From NCBI GenBank assembly GCA_035344155.1, contig DAORAL010000008.1, forward strand, positions 62,001 to 126,000: a stretch of DNA of 64,000 nucleotides, given 5' to 3'. Of this stretch, positions 19,101 through 27,413 are shown one piece after another (the stretch's first letter is position 1; the number at the start of each line of letters is the position of its first letter). A program made the position numbers and the translations under genes. A model generated the notes under the pieces. That model searched no databases. It was not told the origin of the DNA and worked only from the letters and a program-made list of their open reading frames with translations. This stretch comes from UBA1845 sp002338715 (GTDB taxonomy: Bacteria > Planctomycetota > Phycisphaerae > UBA1845).

Positions 19101-20179
19101 TTCTGATAGAGAAAATCGTCAAACCCGCGACAAAGTCCGTTGTACGCCGTGGTGCCGTCATCGCCCCAACTGTTCGTGTGAATGCGTGCGCCTTGCGAAT
19201 GATGCAGATTGAGTCTGGCCGTCACACCGGCTTCGGTAAAGGTTGGAATCGTGCTGTACACCAAGTGGGCTTCGTATGCGACGCCCTGCCGGTTTGGACC
19301 GGACGAATCGTCACCTGCCGCGGTGCATGCAACATGCGTACCGTGAAAGCTGTTACCGTCAGATGAGTTGTAGAAAAGAAACTTGCCATCATCGAGCGAG
19401 CAATGGTCCTTGTCCGGCTGCCCGTCCATCAATCCGATGATCTGATCTTCTCCGTGAATTCCGTTCTCATAAAATGGGAGTTGGTCGGGTTGATTACTCT
19501 GCACAATCCAACGGGTGGTGTCGTTTCGGTAGGTCAGTTCCGGCGCTTCCTCGACGAATTGAACCGCTGCAATGTCCGAAAGCGCATCGACGCGATCCCG
19601 GTCGATGTCCACAAAGATGATCTGGTTGTCTGCAATCTGATCGCCGCCCCGAACGGTCGCACCGGCTTTTTCCAAGGCGGTACGTGTTTGGCCCACACTC
19701 TCGTTTGCAAAAAGTGTCACGACCAAACGCACGCGATCCTGCTCGGCCAATCGGATGCGTTCATTGGTTGAGAAAGGGGCGATGCGTTGACCGATCACGG
19801 GCGAACATTTCCAACCGCGTTTGTATTCGCCGACCCATTGCACAAACGAAAGCGCCGCAAGCTTTTCCCTTGGGACACGGCTGACGTCGGCGATGTAGGC
19901 ATGGTCCGGGACATATTCCTGCAGAACGACGCCGAATTGGCTTAGCTGCTTGCGTTGGTTTTCCGTGATCGGACCGGTCAGTTGAATCACAACCGGACGA
20001 CTCGGCGCAAACCTGGCATTGGCATCGCGCAGAAGGTTGGGTTCGTCACGCGTGTCCAACGCTCCAACGCCAAGATTCAATCGACGCGACGCCATCCGCT
20101 TTGCTGCGTCGGCTTGTTGACCGGCTGCCATTGCGGGACAAAGCGATACGATCAGGATGGTTGTGATCAAGCGACGCAT
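16091..20179 (-). CDS. Very large secreted subtilisin-like protease with Cys-rich repeats, Ig-like domains and dockerin-like tail
   Basis: This is a secreted S8-family serine protease of about 1,360 residues. Counting from an in-frame start five codons upstream, it has a signal peptide, a propeptide-like region (to about 225), and a catalytic domain with Asp257, His284 (HGTHVACT) and Ser445 (GTSMACP). A beta-sandwich follows (to about 660). Residues about 660-1075 contain many DCNxNGxPDxC-type repeats and two copies of a Cys module with CC, WDxxC and VEQ[YF]GCG[VI]C. Three Ig-like domains (to about 1310) and a dockerin-like tail (DMDSDGDYDLYD...) complete it. All three catalytic residues are intact. 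A role in extracellular protein degradation is likely. Confidence 0.9.
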   Translation of the reverse strand: MRRLITTILIVSLCPAMAAGQQADAAKRMASRRLNLGVGALDTRDEPNLLRDANARFAPSRPVVIQLTGPITENQRKQLSQFGVVLQEYVPDHAYIADVSRVPREKLAALSFVQWVGEYKRGWKCSPVIGQRIAPFSTNERIRLAEQDRVRLVVTLFANESVGQTRTALEKAGATVRGGDQIADNQIIFVDIDRDRVDALSDIAAVQFVEEAPELTYRNDTTRWIVQSNQPDQLPFYENGIHGEDQIIGLMDGQPDKDHCSLDDGKFLFYNSSDGNSFHGTHVACTAAGDDSSGPNRQGVAYEAHLVYSTIPTFTEAGVTARLNLHHSQGARIHTNSWGDDGTTAYNGLCRGFDDFLYQNEDDFVCLAVTNGSLLRNPENAKNLLAVAASRDTPNQHLHCSGGTGPTADGRRKPEVYAPGCSTISAVPSACSVLSDTGTSMACPAVAGAATLVRQYFMDGYYPSGIATTADARTPSGALIKSVLINSSVDMTGIGGYPSNLEGWGRLLADNAVYFAGDVLNLVVLDDVRNASGLTTGETGEYTVTVINDVEQMRITLVWTDPPAAATTGGGLALVNNLDLEAVSPGGQVYHGNFFVNGASIPGGTPDSLNNVEQIHVTAPAIGQWTVRVRGTAVNQGSQGYALIATGEVASEPPDCNTNGIPDFDEINGGSSQDCNGDGIPDECQSQDDCNTNGVQDICDVASGFSNDCSGNGVPDECEPDCNGNGIADSCDVIGPTSSDCNNNDLPDECETDCNGNGIPDDCDVTAGDADCNENGLPDSCELTGEFGHDCCAGGSGAGCSDKTLESCVCAIDSYCCDVNWDGICAFRVEQYGCGVCTVSVDCDTNGVPDECEGDCNANGVVDACDLSGATSTDCNGNAIPDECELVDCNGNGVLDTCDLAGGTSTDCNDNLLPDECEIDFVGPGDCCEIEHGAGCTNPTIRACVCEDAPSCCDDEWDETCVTLVEQFGCGICDLQIDPDCDDSGVLDTCEDHSDCNLNGVPDVCDEPDCNANGVPDDCESEGLILVQPASVQVCPGASAQLSVGAPDATGFQWTKDDVPLVNGSNYSGVTTSVLSIGNVNELALASYRCVVMVGCVARESEPAQITLRPEPTIESEPASILSRCTDTTVILAVNASGYQLQYQWFKDQSPVSNGERFSGANSASLTITHLQVADEADTPGYTCLITDGCGRTVESNPTALEIVGPVFTQQPSDLCVEVGETAVFTATPESPAGFSQFTQWFRNGLALTNGNGVSGVFENTLSIANVDAADAGAYTMRALTIGPNCALVSDPAELSIGDCCLSPGDMDSDGDYDLYDMYLFTGCFGKSRAANPGCACADIDAAGDIIDIDDWTSLSGLIDGP

Positions 20180-20612
20180 GCGCGATGTGCCCAAGTGCCA
20201 AGGGTCCTACCTGTGCGAAGGATCCGGCTGGTGCAAAGGAATCGTCCAGTCATCAATCCTACAATCCGATGACGCCATTCCGTTCGATGCATCATCTTAG
20301 AGTGTACGACGATCGCTGAGAGTGCACGTCATTATAGGTTCCGACCGACACGTGTTCCAAGCGTACATGAGTTCAACGTGCGACACCGTTGTGTCTGGAG
20401 TTTGTCCGGAACACACCTGCGATCACCCGTGTGTCTTACGCGCCACCTGTGGACACGAACTGCAAACCTGCTTTGGTCGGGCCGCCTGCTCGCTTAATGG
20501 CCCCCAAATCAGCCTCGTTTGCTCTGTCAAGCCGCCATCGTCAAAATACCGCCCACGGGTTGGATGCGAATCCAGAAACACATCACAGTCGATCTTCAGA
20601 AAGGGAACTGCC
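20180..20612. other. Gene-free divergent intergenic region
   Basis: About 430 bases lie between the divergently read protease and DUF1579-like genes, presumably holding promoters for both. A short direct repeat (AGAGTGTACG/AGAGTGCACG) lies 20 bases apart near 20300. No hairpin with a U-tract and no convincing promoter was identified. Confidence 0.5.
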
Positions 20613-21221
20613 ATGCGACGAACCATTGTCATCTCTGCGCTGGTCTTGGGAGCACTTACGATTTCGTTGACAGCGGACGAAGGTGAACAACCGACTGCCA
20701 CGCCTCCGCCATCCGACATGGCCGCGATGATGGCCAAAGCCAAGAAATACACCGAGCCGGGTCCGAATCACAAAGTGCTGGAGCGCTTTCTTGGCAAGTG
20801 GAATACCGAAACGCGACTGGCCATGGGGCCCAATGGAACGCCTGAAAAAGGCGTGGCCGAGTTCTCCTGGTTGATGGAAAACCGATGGCTTAAGAGTGAT
20901 TACAAGAACTCAATGATGGGCATGCCTTACGATGGCTTCATGCTCATGGGCTACGACAACTTCAAGCAGAGCTTCGTCATGACCATGGTGAACAGCCTCG
21001 ACACGATGATGACGCACGCCGAAGGGGACATGGACCAAACTGGAAAGGCGATGATTCTCTATGGGCCGATGGATGAGTACCTGACCGGCGAGAACGACAA
21101 GATGGTCAAGTACATTTGGCGATTCGAATCCGACAGCAAATTCAAACTCGAAGTCCACGACCTGCACATTGGCGAAGAAAACACGATGGTGGTGGAGATC
21201 ACGTTCAACAAGGCGTCGTAA
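20613..21221 (+). CDS. DUF1579-family exported protein
   Basis: This 202-residue protein has an N-terminal signal sequence (MRRTIVISALVLGALTISL). It matches the DUF1579 pattern: an H-x-V-L-E-R-F-L-G-K-W-N start of the domain, then a Met-rich barrel with WLMENRWLKSDY and a central FMLMGYDN. The biochemical function is unknown; the fold is lipocalin-like in related families. The ATG at 20613 follows AAAGGGA, so the open frame further upstream is not part of the gene. Methionine content is high (MMGMP, MMTHAEGDM). Confidence 0.85.
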   Translation: MRRTIVISALVLGALTISLTADEGEQPTATPPPSDMAAMMAKAKKYTEPGPNHKVLERFLGKWNTETRLAMGPNGTPEKGVAEFSWLMENRWLKSDYKNSMMGMPYDGFMLMGYDNFKQSFVMTMVNSLDTMMTHAEGDMDQTGKAMILYGPMDEYLTGENDKMVKYIWRFESDSKFKLEVHDLHIGEENTMVVEITFNKAS

Positions 21222-21303
21222 CCGCAAACGCCCTAGACCTAATTGACCAGCCCGAATTGATCAGCCCGAATCGATCAACCTGGGATCGAACGTCGCAAGC
21301 GTC

Positions 21304-22179
21304 CTACGACTGGAGGACGCTCTGCGCATCGGCCAGCGATTCGGGCAATGCATCGCGAATCTCAACCAGCTGCTCGATCGAGACGCCCACGCAATCCAGA
21401 AGTTCCTGCGTGAACTCTTCGTTGGCCGCGGTCCAGTGGAAACCGTGCTGTTCCTGACAGCAGAGGATGTCGGCTGTGTGCACAATCATGCCGATGCGCT
21501 TCAGCTCGTCCGAAAGCTCGTCCGGATTGTGGTGATATCCAACTGCCGCACGCAAGTGCCTCGGGAATTTCCACTTGGTTGTCAGTGCGTCGCCCAATTC
21601 CTGGTGCGTCGGACCAATCAACTCGCGCTCGAGGTCGAGCCAGTTTTCACCGCCGGTGCTCGCGCGCCTTGCGATCTCATTTAGCTGCTCGGGGAATGCC
21701 TGGCGTTCAATGAGAATGCCAAGGTCATGGATCAAACCGGCGAGGAAGACTTCGTCATGACCGGCCACATCGCCAGCCGCAATACAAATGTTCTTTGCAC
21801 AGACCGAGACGGCGAGGCTATGCACCCACATCTGCTTGGCGTCAAAGTGCTCTAGCTGATTGCCACTCTTGAACATCCGCGAGATCGACGCCGCAATCGA
21901 AATGTTCTTGACGGCTGACAACCCGAGTAGCACGATCGCGCGATCCACGCTCGCCACCTGACCGGGCAGACCATAGAACGCCGAGTTGACGACCTTTAGA
22001 ACCTTGGCCGACAGTGCGGGGTCTTGCTTGATCACGTTGTGCAAGTCGCGGGCGGTTCCTTTCGGATCTTCCACAACTTCGATGATCTTGACGGTCACCT
22101 CGGGCAAAGTTGCGATCTCACCAACCGCGGCAATGGCCTTCGCGACGATGGCTTTGTTGTCTTCAGTTTGAACTTGCAT
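21304..22179 (-). CDS. HDOD-domain signalling protein
   Basis: This 291-residue cytoplasmic protein is filled by an HDOD domain, a degenerate HD-type domain found in bacterial signalling proteins. Typical motifs are IIEVVEDPKGTARDLHNVI, QDPALSAKVLKVVNSAFYG, the AIVLLGLSAVKNISIA segment and LAGLIHDLGIL. The HD pair itself appears as H-D in LIHDLG, while other metal ligands are incomplete, as is normal for HDOD. Only the ATG at 22179 (MQVQTEDN) gives a compact N-terminus. Partner proteins are not evident in the neighbourhood. Confidence 0.92.
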   Translation of the reverse strand: MQVQTEDNKAIVAKAIAAVGEIATLPEVTVKIIEVVEDPKGTARDLHNVIKQDPALSAKVLKVVNSAFYGLPGQVASVDRAIVLLGLSAVKNISIAASISRMFKSGNQLEHFDAKQMWVHSLAVSVCAKNICIAAGDVAGHDEVFLAGLIHDLGILIERQAFPEQLNEIARRASTGGENWLDLERELIGPTHQELGDALTTKWKFPRHLRAAVGYHHNPDELSDELKRIGMIVHTADILCCQEQHGFHWTAANEEFTQELLDCVGVSIEQLVEIRDALPESLADAQSVLQS

Positions 22180-22352
22180 GATGGCTCCTACGAGCAACGT
22201 CTGGACAATCCGTCACCGATCAATTCGGCTGAGTCCGACTTCCGTTTGTGTACTTCGGCACGGGTTTCGGCTGTATTTAGAAGGTAATATATTGCTGCCT
22301 GGGGAATTTCTGCGAGACGAATGCACGCAGACAATATCGGTCGTTTCAGATA

Positions 22353-22982
22353 TTAACGGTCGAATACCTGCTGGTGCCCCATCCAAAGACTTTCCCCGCA
22401 TGCCGCCAACGCAAGCATCGGAAGCGTCCACATCAGCATGATCGGCCAGACCAAAATGGGGCCATCCATTGCAATCGATTGGGTTATCGGGAGTTCGCTT
22501 TGAACCAGGGCGAGTGCCAGTGTCAAAACGATCGCCGGCAATTCCAACATGTTCAGCAACATTCCGATAACCGAGACGTGATCCCCGCCCAACCCCGCGT
22601 TTTTTTCGGCGTCGACCTTGTCGCCATCTACCCCGATGGCATCCCCCTGCCAGCCGAACTCGATCACCAGCACACGCAGCGCCGCCCCCATCGCCACGCC
22701 AACACCCGCAATCGCAAACCACGGCAAAAGCGCCACGCGCCCGCTCGCCACCAACAACATACAAATTCCCGCGTTGTTGACAAAGATGGCGATCGAACGG
22801 AGCAGCCATGATGGCCGCTTGAGAACCGGCACGAGAACTTTCAAGACCCACCAGCGCATTATGCGCGTCAGCACGAAGTCCGGTGCCTGCGTCATCCCCC
22901 ATCCGGAAATCGCGCCAATGACCAACACGAGTCCACCGAACAAGCCGGGTTTCAATAGCGCCAGGATGTTCTCGACATTCAT
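22353..22982 (-). CDS. Multi-spanning membrane protein, SpoIIM/DUF95-like
   Basis: This is a 209-residue membrane protein with about five hydrophobic segments. FVNNAGICMLL and MLLNMLELPAIVLTLAL resemble two signatures of the SpoIIM/DUF95 family (F-x-N-N and hG-x-x-E-L-P-A-I), so a distant relationship is possible. The function of such proteins outside sporulation is unknown. The ATG at 22982 is chosen because the alternative at 23027 lies inside a dispersed repeat. It follows the HslV-like gene on the same strand, separated by that repeat. Confidence 0.65.
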   Translation of the reverse strand: MNVENILALLKPGLFGGLVLVIGAISGWGMTQAPDFVLTRIMRWWVLKVLVPVLKRPSWLLRSIAIFVNNAGICMLLVASGRVALLPWFAIAGVGVAMGAALRVLVIEFGWQGDAIGVDGDKVDAEKNAGLGGDHVSVIGMLLNMLELPAIVLTLALALVQSELPITQSIAMDGPILVWPIMLMWTLPMLALAACGESLWMGHQQVFDR

Positions 22983-22990
22983 ATCAATCG

Positions 22991-23050
22991 CAGGGTCCGC
23001 TGTGCGAACCGTTTTGGGGCACGACAACCGGTCCGCACAGCGGACCCTAC
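22991..23050. repeat. Dispersed inverted repeat, family A (copy 2)
   Basis: The arms AGGGTCCGCTGTGCGAACCG and CGGTCCGCACAGCGGACCCT pair with one mismatch around an 18-base spacer. It is the same family as 10563-10629, with different spacer sequence and length. It separates the HslV-like gene from the downstream membrane-protein gene and could end or stabilise the upstream transcript. Confidence 0.85.
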
Positions 23051-23055
23051 TGGCA

Positions 23056-23634
23056 TCAGCGCGCCCGGATCACGACGACATCGGTCGTTCCACCGCACGT
23101 CTGCTCAAAGTGAACAGCCGCCTCCACCGCGGCTTTGGCGATCTGCTCAGCCGTTCGCTTGCTGTTGTAAAGCGCATGCAGCGCCCCATACGCATAGCGC
23201 TCGCCCGAACCGATCGCCGCATACTGGGCGAACTCCATCACGCTGAGATCGCGCGACACGGCGAAGATGCCCTTGGGACTTCCGACCATAAACTCCGCGT
23301 CGATGTCGGCGAACGGTGAACGGTCGTCGCGGTCCGGCTGATCGTTGACGACCTGATATTTCTTACGAATCGCCTTCCAGAACTTCAGGAAGAAGTCGAA
23401 GATTTTGGGCTGATCGAGCAACGATGGCGCACGTTTGAAACTGCCGAGGTAGTGGTCGAGGATGTTGTCGTAAACCGACCACCCCACGCCCCCCATGCAA
23501 CACGACCCCACCTTGCGCAACTTCGCCGATGAAACAAGATTCTCTTCATGCTCACGCCGCGACCCGGAAGAATGCATCCGGTCAGCCGCCACCGCGATCT
23601 GATCGCCCTTGCGGACGGCAACAATGATCGACAT
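23056..23634 (-). CDS. HslV-like Ntn-hydrolase (proteasome-type) with N-terminal serine
   Basis: This 192-residue protein has the fold signature of bacterial proteasome-type peptidases. It begins MSIIVAVRKGDQIAVAADR, contains a lysine (SSAKLRKVG) where the catalytic Lys of HslV lies, and later has AIGSGERYAYGALHALY, close to the HslV motif AIGSGGxYAxAAARAL. After Met removal the nucleophile would be Ser2, not the usual Thr; B. subtilis CodW is a precedent for Ser. Alternatively the N-terminus is processed differently. No hslU is adjacent; clpX lies 34 kb away. An insert of about 20 residues (NDQPDRDDRSPFADI) is unusual. Confidence 0.78.
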   Translation of the reverse strand: MSIIVAVRKGDQIAVAADRMHSSGSRREHEENLVSSAKLRKVGSCCMGGVGWSVYDNILDHYLGSFKRAPSLLDQPKIFDFFLKFWKAIRKKYQVVNDQPDRDDRSPFADIDAEFMVGSPKGIFAVSRDLSVMEFAQYAAIGSGERYAYGALHALYNSKRTAEQIAKAAVEAAVHFEQTCGGTTDVVVIRAR

Positions 23635-23858
23635 CAAACGAACTCCATTTCAAGAAACCACGTCAGAACCCGGAAGGATGATCGAAGGAGGCATTGCGGT
23701 CAATGGGCAAATCGTGCCTTGCACGTCCACTGGGGCGTTGGAATGGTCAAGTTTGTGTTTGTGCTTGCCTGTGCTTCGAGCTGCTCGTTAACATCTCCCA
23801 GCAGATTCCGTTTGATAACAAAGCAGCCGCATGACTCGATGCCAACTGGAGAATCGAC

Positions 23859-24602
23859 ATGATGGAAGGACCGGGATTTGATGGCGGCGAGTTCTTCGCA
23901 GCGCTGTCGACCACCAGCGATGCGCTTGGATTTCCTGTCACCGAGGAAACACTATGTTTCAAGTTTGGCCGAGACATGTATGCACGCGACATCTTTCGCG
24001 TCGTAGAGCGAGAAGTCGGCTCGCGGATAGGTTCCGGCGAGAGATTCGACGTCTGCCCTACGTCAAGCGCATTCTACAGGTTTCGCAAGGCAGTCGCCGA
24101 GTATGATGCCGATCTGGCATCGAGAATAAGACCAGACACCAGTATCGATGGCTTGGTTTCCGAGGAGGAACGCCCGCGCCTGTGGAAACATCTTAACGAA
24201 GGCGGACTGCAACTTCCAAAACTGCGATATCCCCGTTGGCTAAAGTCACTTCGTTTCTGGGCGGCTGCTACAGTTTTCTTGTTCATCATGACCGTCTTGC
24301 ATTTTCTGGTGTGGCCCGAATCAGTCGTGCCTAAGATTGTTGCAGGCATCGTATTGGTTCCCGCATTGTGTGTATGCGACTTTCGCATCGCCAATCGATA
24401 TCTTTGGGAATACGCACGAGGTATTCCAACGCCGTTGGATACGGTTGCAAACTTGACCAAGTACTTGGCATACAGAGACTGCAAACCGGAATGGGTGCCG
24501 CATCTCACACAGCACCAATGCAAGGATGTTGTTCGACTGGCGATTGCATTGGAGTTCGACATGCGAATGGATGAAGTAGACGACGCCGAGTTGTGGCTGT
24601 GA
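23859..24602 (+). CDS. Two-TM protein of unknown function
   Basis: I do not recognise this 247-residue protein. The N-terminal half is polar and predicted cytoplasmic, with a CPTSSAFYRFRKAV segment. Two adjacent hydrophobic segments (about 128-160) follow, then a cytoplasmic C-terminal region including TPLDTVANLTKYL and a Cys/Trp-containing stretch (CKPEWVPHLTQHQCKDV). A GGAGAA ribosome-binding site precedes the ATG. It is followed closely on the same strand by the alpha/beta hydrolase gene. Confidence 0.75.
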   Translation: MMEGPGFDGGEFFAALSTTSDALGFPVTEETLCFKFGRDMYARDIFRVVEREVGSRIGSGERFDVCPTSSAFYRFRKAVAEYDADLASRIRPDTSIDGLVSEEERPRLWKHLNEGGLQLPKLRYPRWLKSLRFWAAATVFLFIMTVLHFLVWPESVVPKIVAGIVLVPALCVCDFRIANRYLWEYARGIPTPLDTVANLTKYLAYRDCKPEWVPHLTQHQCKDVVRLAIALEFDMRMDEVDDAELWL

Positions 24603-24645
24603 GGGTCTTTTGCAAATACATCGACAGCCGCATCTGAACCGCGCT

Positions 24646-25563
24646 ATGTCTCACACACTCCGACATCTGCTTGCGTTGTTCGCGTCGCTCTTGCTGGTTG
24701 CGACCTATGCCGAGACCACATTTGCGGAACCGGTTGCCGGTTCGGCTGACGAACGTGGGAAAATTGTCGCGCGGTCGGTTGAGCATGGCGAATACATGCT
24801 TTACACACCGACTGACAAACCGCGCGGTATCCTGGTGGTTGTGCATGGTTCGCTCAGCGACGATGGTAGCGCGATGGAGGCGGCAGACGTTTTTCTTCGC
24901 CGCTGGGTGGATGAGGCGGAGAAACAACAACTGCTGCTCGTCGCGCCGGCGTTTGATCAGAATAACTATGGCGGGCATGCGGGCCCCGGCGGCGGTTATC
25001 GCGGGCTCTTCGGGCGACATGTCGGCGCGGATGAATTTCTCAATTCCATCGTGGACGCGGTGGCGGCTGCCCACCCACCCGTCAAACCCAAGTTCTATCT
25101 CTACGGTCACTCAGCCGGTGGGCAATTCGTCAGTCGCTACGTCGTGAAGCATCCGCAGCGCATCTTCGCAGCCGTCATCAGTTCAGCGGCTGGTTTCCCG
25201 TTCCCCGATCCGGATGTGCCGTGGACCAACGGGATGGCTCGACTCCAGCGCCGCATACGTTGGAGCGACGATGCACCATGGGAACAGTTCGAATACCAAC
25301 CCGATCCGAACAACTGGGTCGAAGCCGCCACCTTACCGATCACGGTTGTTGTGGGCTCGCGCGATACAGCAAAGGTCAAACCAGGACCGGGCCAACGCGG
25401 CGACAACCATGTCTCACGCGGTCGCGAATGGAGGAAAGCCATGAATGCCTACGCCCGCGAGCACGGGAAACGTGGCAGAGTGGGGTTCATCAAGGTTCCG
25501 GGCATTGGCCACAACTCAAAGCTGCTGACGCCGAAGTCGATCGAGGCGATGTGGCGCGAGTAG
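24646..25563 (+). CDS. Secreted alpha/beta hydrolase
   Basis: This 305-residue enzyme has a signal peptide (about 1-28, ending TFAEP) and an alpha/beta-hydrolase fold. The oxyanion-hole segment VVVHGSLSDDG and the nucleophile elbow YGHSAGG (Ser156) are clear, and the catalytic His is probably in PGIGHNSK near the C-terminus. It resembles secreted esterase or PHB-depolymerase-like hydrolases, but the substrate is not determined. The ATG at 24646 is used; a TTG at 24610 would add 12 residues before the signal peptide. It converges with the metalloprotease gene, leaving only three bases between stops. Confidence 0.87.
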   Translation: MSHTLRHLLALFASLLLVATYAETTFAEPVAGSADERGKIVARSVEHGEYMLYTPTDKPRGILVVVHGSLSDDGSAMEAADVFLRRWVDEAEKQQLLLVAPAFDQNNYGGHAGPGGGYRGLFGRHVGADEFLNSIVDAVAAAHPPVKPKFYLYGHSAGGQFVSRYVVKHPQRIFAAVISSAAGFPFPDPDVPWTNGMARLQRRIRWSDDAPWEQFEYQPDPNNWVEAATLPITVVVGSRDTAKVKPGPGQRGDNHVSRGREWRKAMNAYAREHGKRGRVGFIKVPGIGHNSKLLTPKSIEAMWRE

Positions 25564-25566
25564 CCT

Positions 25567-26412
25567 CTACAAATCGTCGGCTCCAAACGTATCGCCCTGA
25601 TTCAAGTCACCCGTCTCAAACCCGCGTTTGAACCACTTGACGCGCTGCGCTGATGTGCCGTGCGTGAACGATTCCGGGACGACATAACCGCGGGCTCGTT
25701 TCTGGATGGCGTCGTCGCCAATGGCCGATGCGGCTCGCAAAGCCTCTTCGATGTCGCCGGGTTCGAGCATTTTGAAATTGCGTTGGGCATGGTGGGCCCA
25801 GACGCCGGCGAAGAAATCGGCTTGTAGTTCGAGGCGGACGGATAACGCGTTGTACTCTTCTTCCGACACGCGCCCCTTCATGCGATGCACCTCTTCGGTC
25901 GTGCCAAGCAGTCGCTGCACATGGTGGCCGACTTCATGGGCAACGACATACGCCTGGGCGAAATCACCCGGCGCGTTGAATCGACGTTTCAACTCATCGA
26001 AGAACGAGAGGTCGAGATAAACTTTTTCATCGCCGGGACAATAGAACGGTCCCGATGCCGAACTGGCATATCCACATGCCGACTGCACCTGGTCGCGAAA
26101 CAAGACGAGCGTCGGCTCAACGTATCGATCGCCCATGCCTTCAAACAAAGCGTTCCAAACGTCTTCGGTGTCTGCGAGCACGGTTGAGATAAACGCGGCA
26201 TGCTCGTCGTCGGCTGGGGTCCCCTTGGGAACCGATTGCGTTGACCCACCGGATGGCAGGTTTTGCACCAGCGCCTGCGGATCACCGCCCAGAAGTGCAT
26301 AGAGAATGACAATGATGATCACGCCAAGTCCACCGCCCTTGGCCACCATCGGCCCGCCCATCCGCCTGCGGTCCTCAACGTTGCTGCTTTGTCGTCGTCC
26401 TCGCCATCGCAT
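25567..26412 (-). CDS. YpfJ-type neutral zinc metallopeptidase
   Basis: This is a membrane-anchored putative zinc metalloprotease of 281 residues, of the YpfJ family (PF04228). A Gly-rich transmembrane segment (about 26-42) follows a basic N-terminus. The domain shows FYCPGDEKVYLDLSFFDEL, the zinc motif HEVGHH (H159-E160-x-x-H163) and LELQADFFAGVWAHH, which supplies the third ligand. The FTHGTSAQRVKWFKRG ending is typical. The biological substrate is not known. A terminator follows the next upstream gene on this strand, so transcription is likely separate. Confidence 0.93.
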   Translation of the reverse strand: MRWRGRRQSSNVEDRRRMGGPMVAKGGGLGVIIIVILYALLGGDPQALVQNLPSGGSTQSVPKGTPADDEHAAFISTVLADTEDVWNALFEGMGDRYVEPTLVLFRDQVQSACGYASSASGPFYCPGDEKVYLDLSFFDELKRRFNAPGDFAQAYVVAHEVGHHVQRLLGTTEEVHRMKGRVSEEEYNALSVRLELQADFFAGVWAHHAQRNFKMLEPGDIEEALRAASAIGDDAIQKRARGYVVPESFTHGTSAQRVKWFKRGFETGDLNQGDTFGADDL

Positions 26413-26568
26413 GCCGTTTCCCCCGGTTAGCGCCGGTCGACCCTTTCAGCGGATCACCCACACCACCAAATATCCTGTCCAAGAGTCGAGTAGAAAATAT
26501 GAGAATCGTACGGGCAACATAAATCAAGAAGAATGATCCGGTCGATCGCTGGCTGTCAACCATGCAAC

Positions 26569-26602
26569 AAAAAAGCCACGCCCGCGGTTTCACGGACGTG
26601 GC
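26569..26602 (-). terminator. Intrinsic terminator after PEP-CTERM gene
   Basis: On the minus strand the stem GCCACGTCCG/CGGGCGTGGC (one wobble) with a short loop is followed by TTTTTTG. It lies about 55 bases after the PEP-CTERM gene stop and before the YpfJ-type gene. Confidence 0.85.
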
Positions 26603-26657
26603 GTTTGGGTGATGCACGATCGGTTTCCGGCTGGATTCTCAGCCGGAGGCGGCGGGG

Positions 26658-27413
26658 CTACTTTCGTCGACGGCGCAGAATCAACGGAGCCCCCAGAAGC
26701 AGGATCGTTCCGGAAACCGGTTCGGGCACAATGTTGAATTCAAACGAGAACGCGGCGTCCTTGTTGTACAGGCTGTTCCCGATCGTGCTCGCGAATCCGG
26801 CAACCCTTGCCTCTCCAATCAACTGATAGTCGCCGGGCTGAAGCAGTCCGCCCGCTGAATCGTTGAATGTGCCGTTGTTGCCCTGAAGGATAAAGATATC
26901 CAATTCGCCAACCGGTCGAAGCCGAACTCGGCCGGTCGAACCGCTGCCGTCGTCTTCGATCGTCGCGGTGATTGACCAGGTCTGCGGTGAACTGATAGTG
27001 AACTGAATGTCGAAGACACTGTCCGCATCCGAATCCGCGTCGGCATTCGACGCGGAGATATCAACGCCCCCAGACGCATTCGCATCGCCCGACGCGGTCA
27101 CCGTTGTGAATTCTGGCGAGGCATCGAAACTTGAAGTCTGTGTGGCCACCGCCGACGATTGAGCGTCCCCCATCGGGTTTGAAACGACGAGGCCCGTGCT
27201 ATGGGTCGTATTCCATAATTCACCCGTAACAGGTGGAAAGAAATGAAGCGGTCCAATACCGCTGCTGTTGAAACCCTCGGAGACCGACGCGGAAATTTCA
27301 ATTTCCCGATCATCAACGGTCAGCGTAGCGCCGGCCAATACCGATCGCCCGGCAAACAGCGCAAATACGGCGCACGAATACAGCGCCGCCCCTCTCAAAG
27401 TGCGCAAAGTCAT
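26658..27413 (-). CDS. Secreted PEP-CTERM protein
   Basis: This is a 251-residue exported protein. A signal peptide (about 1-28) precedes a Ser/Thr/Asp-rich, cysteine-poor body. The C-terminus is a PEP-CTERM sorting module: VPEPVSG, a hydrophobic stretch and a basic end (LRRRRK). Such tails are processed by exosortase, which is not in this window. The body matches no domain I can name; it includes repeated Ser/Ala/Asp stretches (SASNADADSDADS). The ATG is preceded by GGAGAGGG and an intrinsic terminator follows the gene. Confidence 0.88.
   Translation of the reverse strand: MTLRTLRGAALYSCAVFALFAGRSVLAGATLTVDDREIEISASVSEGFNSSGIGPLHFFPPVTGELWNTTHSTGLVVSNPMGDAQSSAVATQTSSFDASPEFTTVTASGDANASGGVDISASNADADSDADSVFDIQFTISSPQTWSITATIEDDGSGSTGRVRLRPVGELDIFILQGNNGTFNDSAGGLLQPGDYQLIGEARVAGFASTIGNSLYNKDAAFSFEFNIVPEPVSGTILLLGAPLILRRRRK

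Noticed and set aside
20322..20612. Cys-rich in-frame extension upstream of the DUF1579-like protein
   Set aside because: The ATG at 20613 has a good ribosome-binding site and starts a clean signal peptide. The upstream part has no known pattern.
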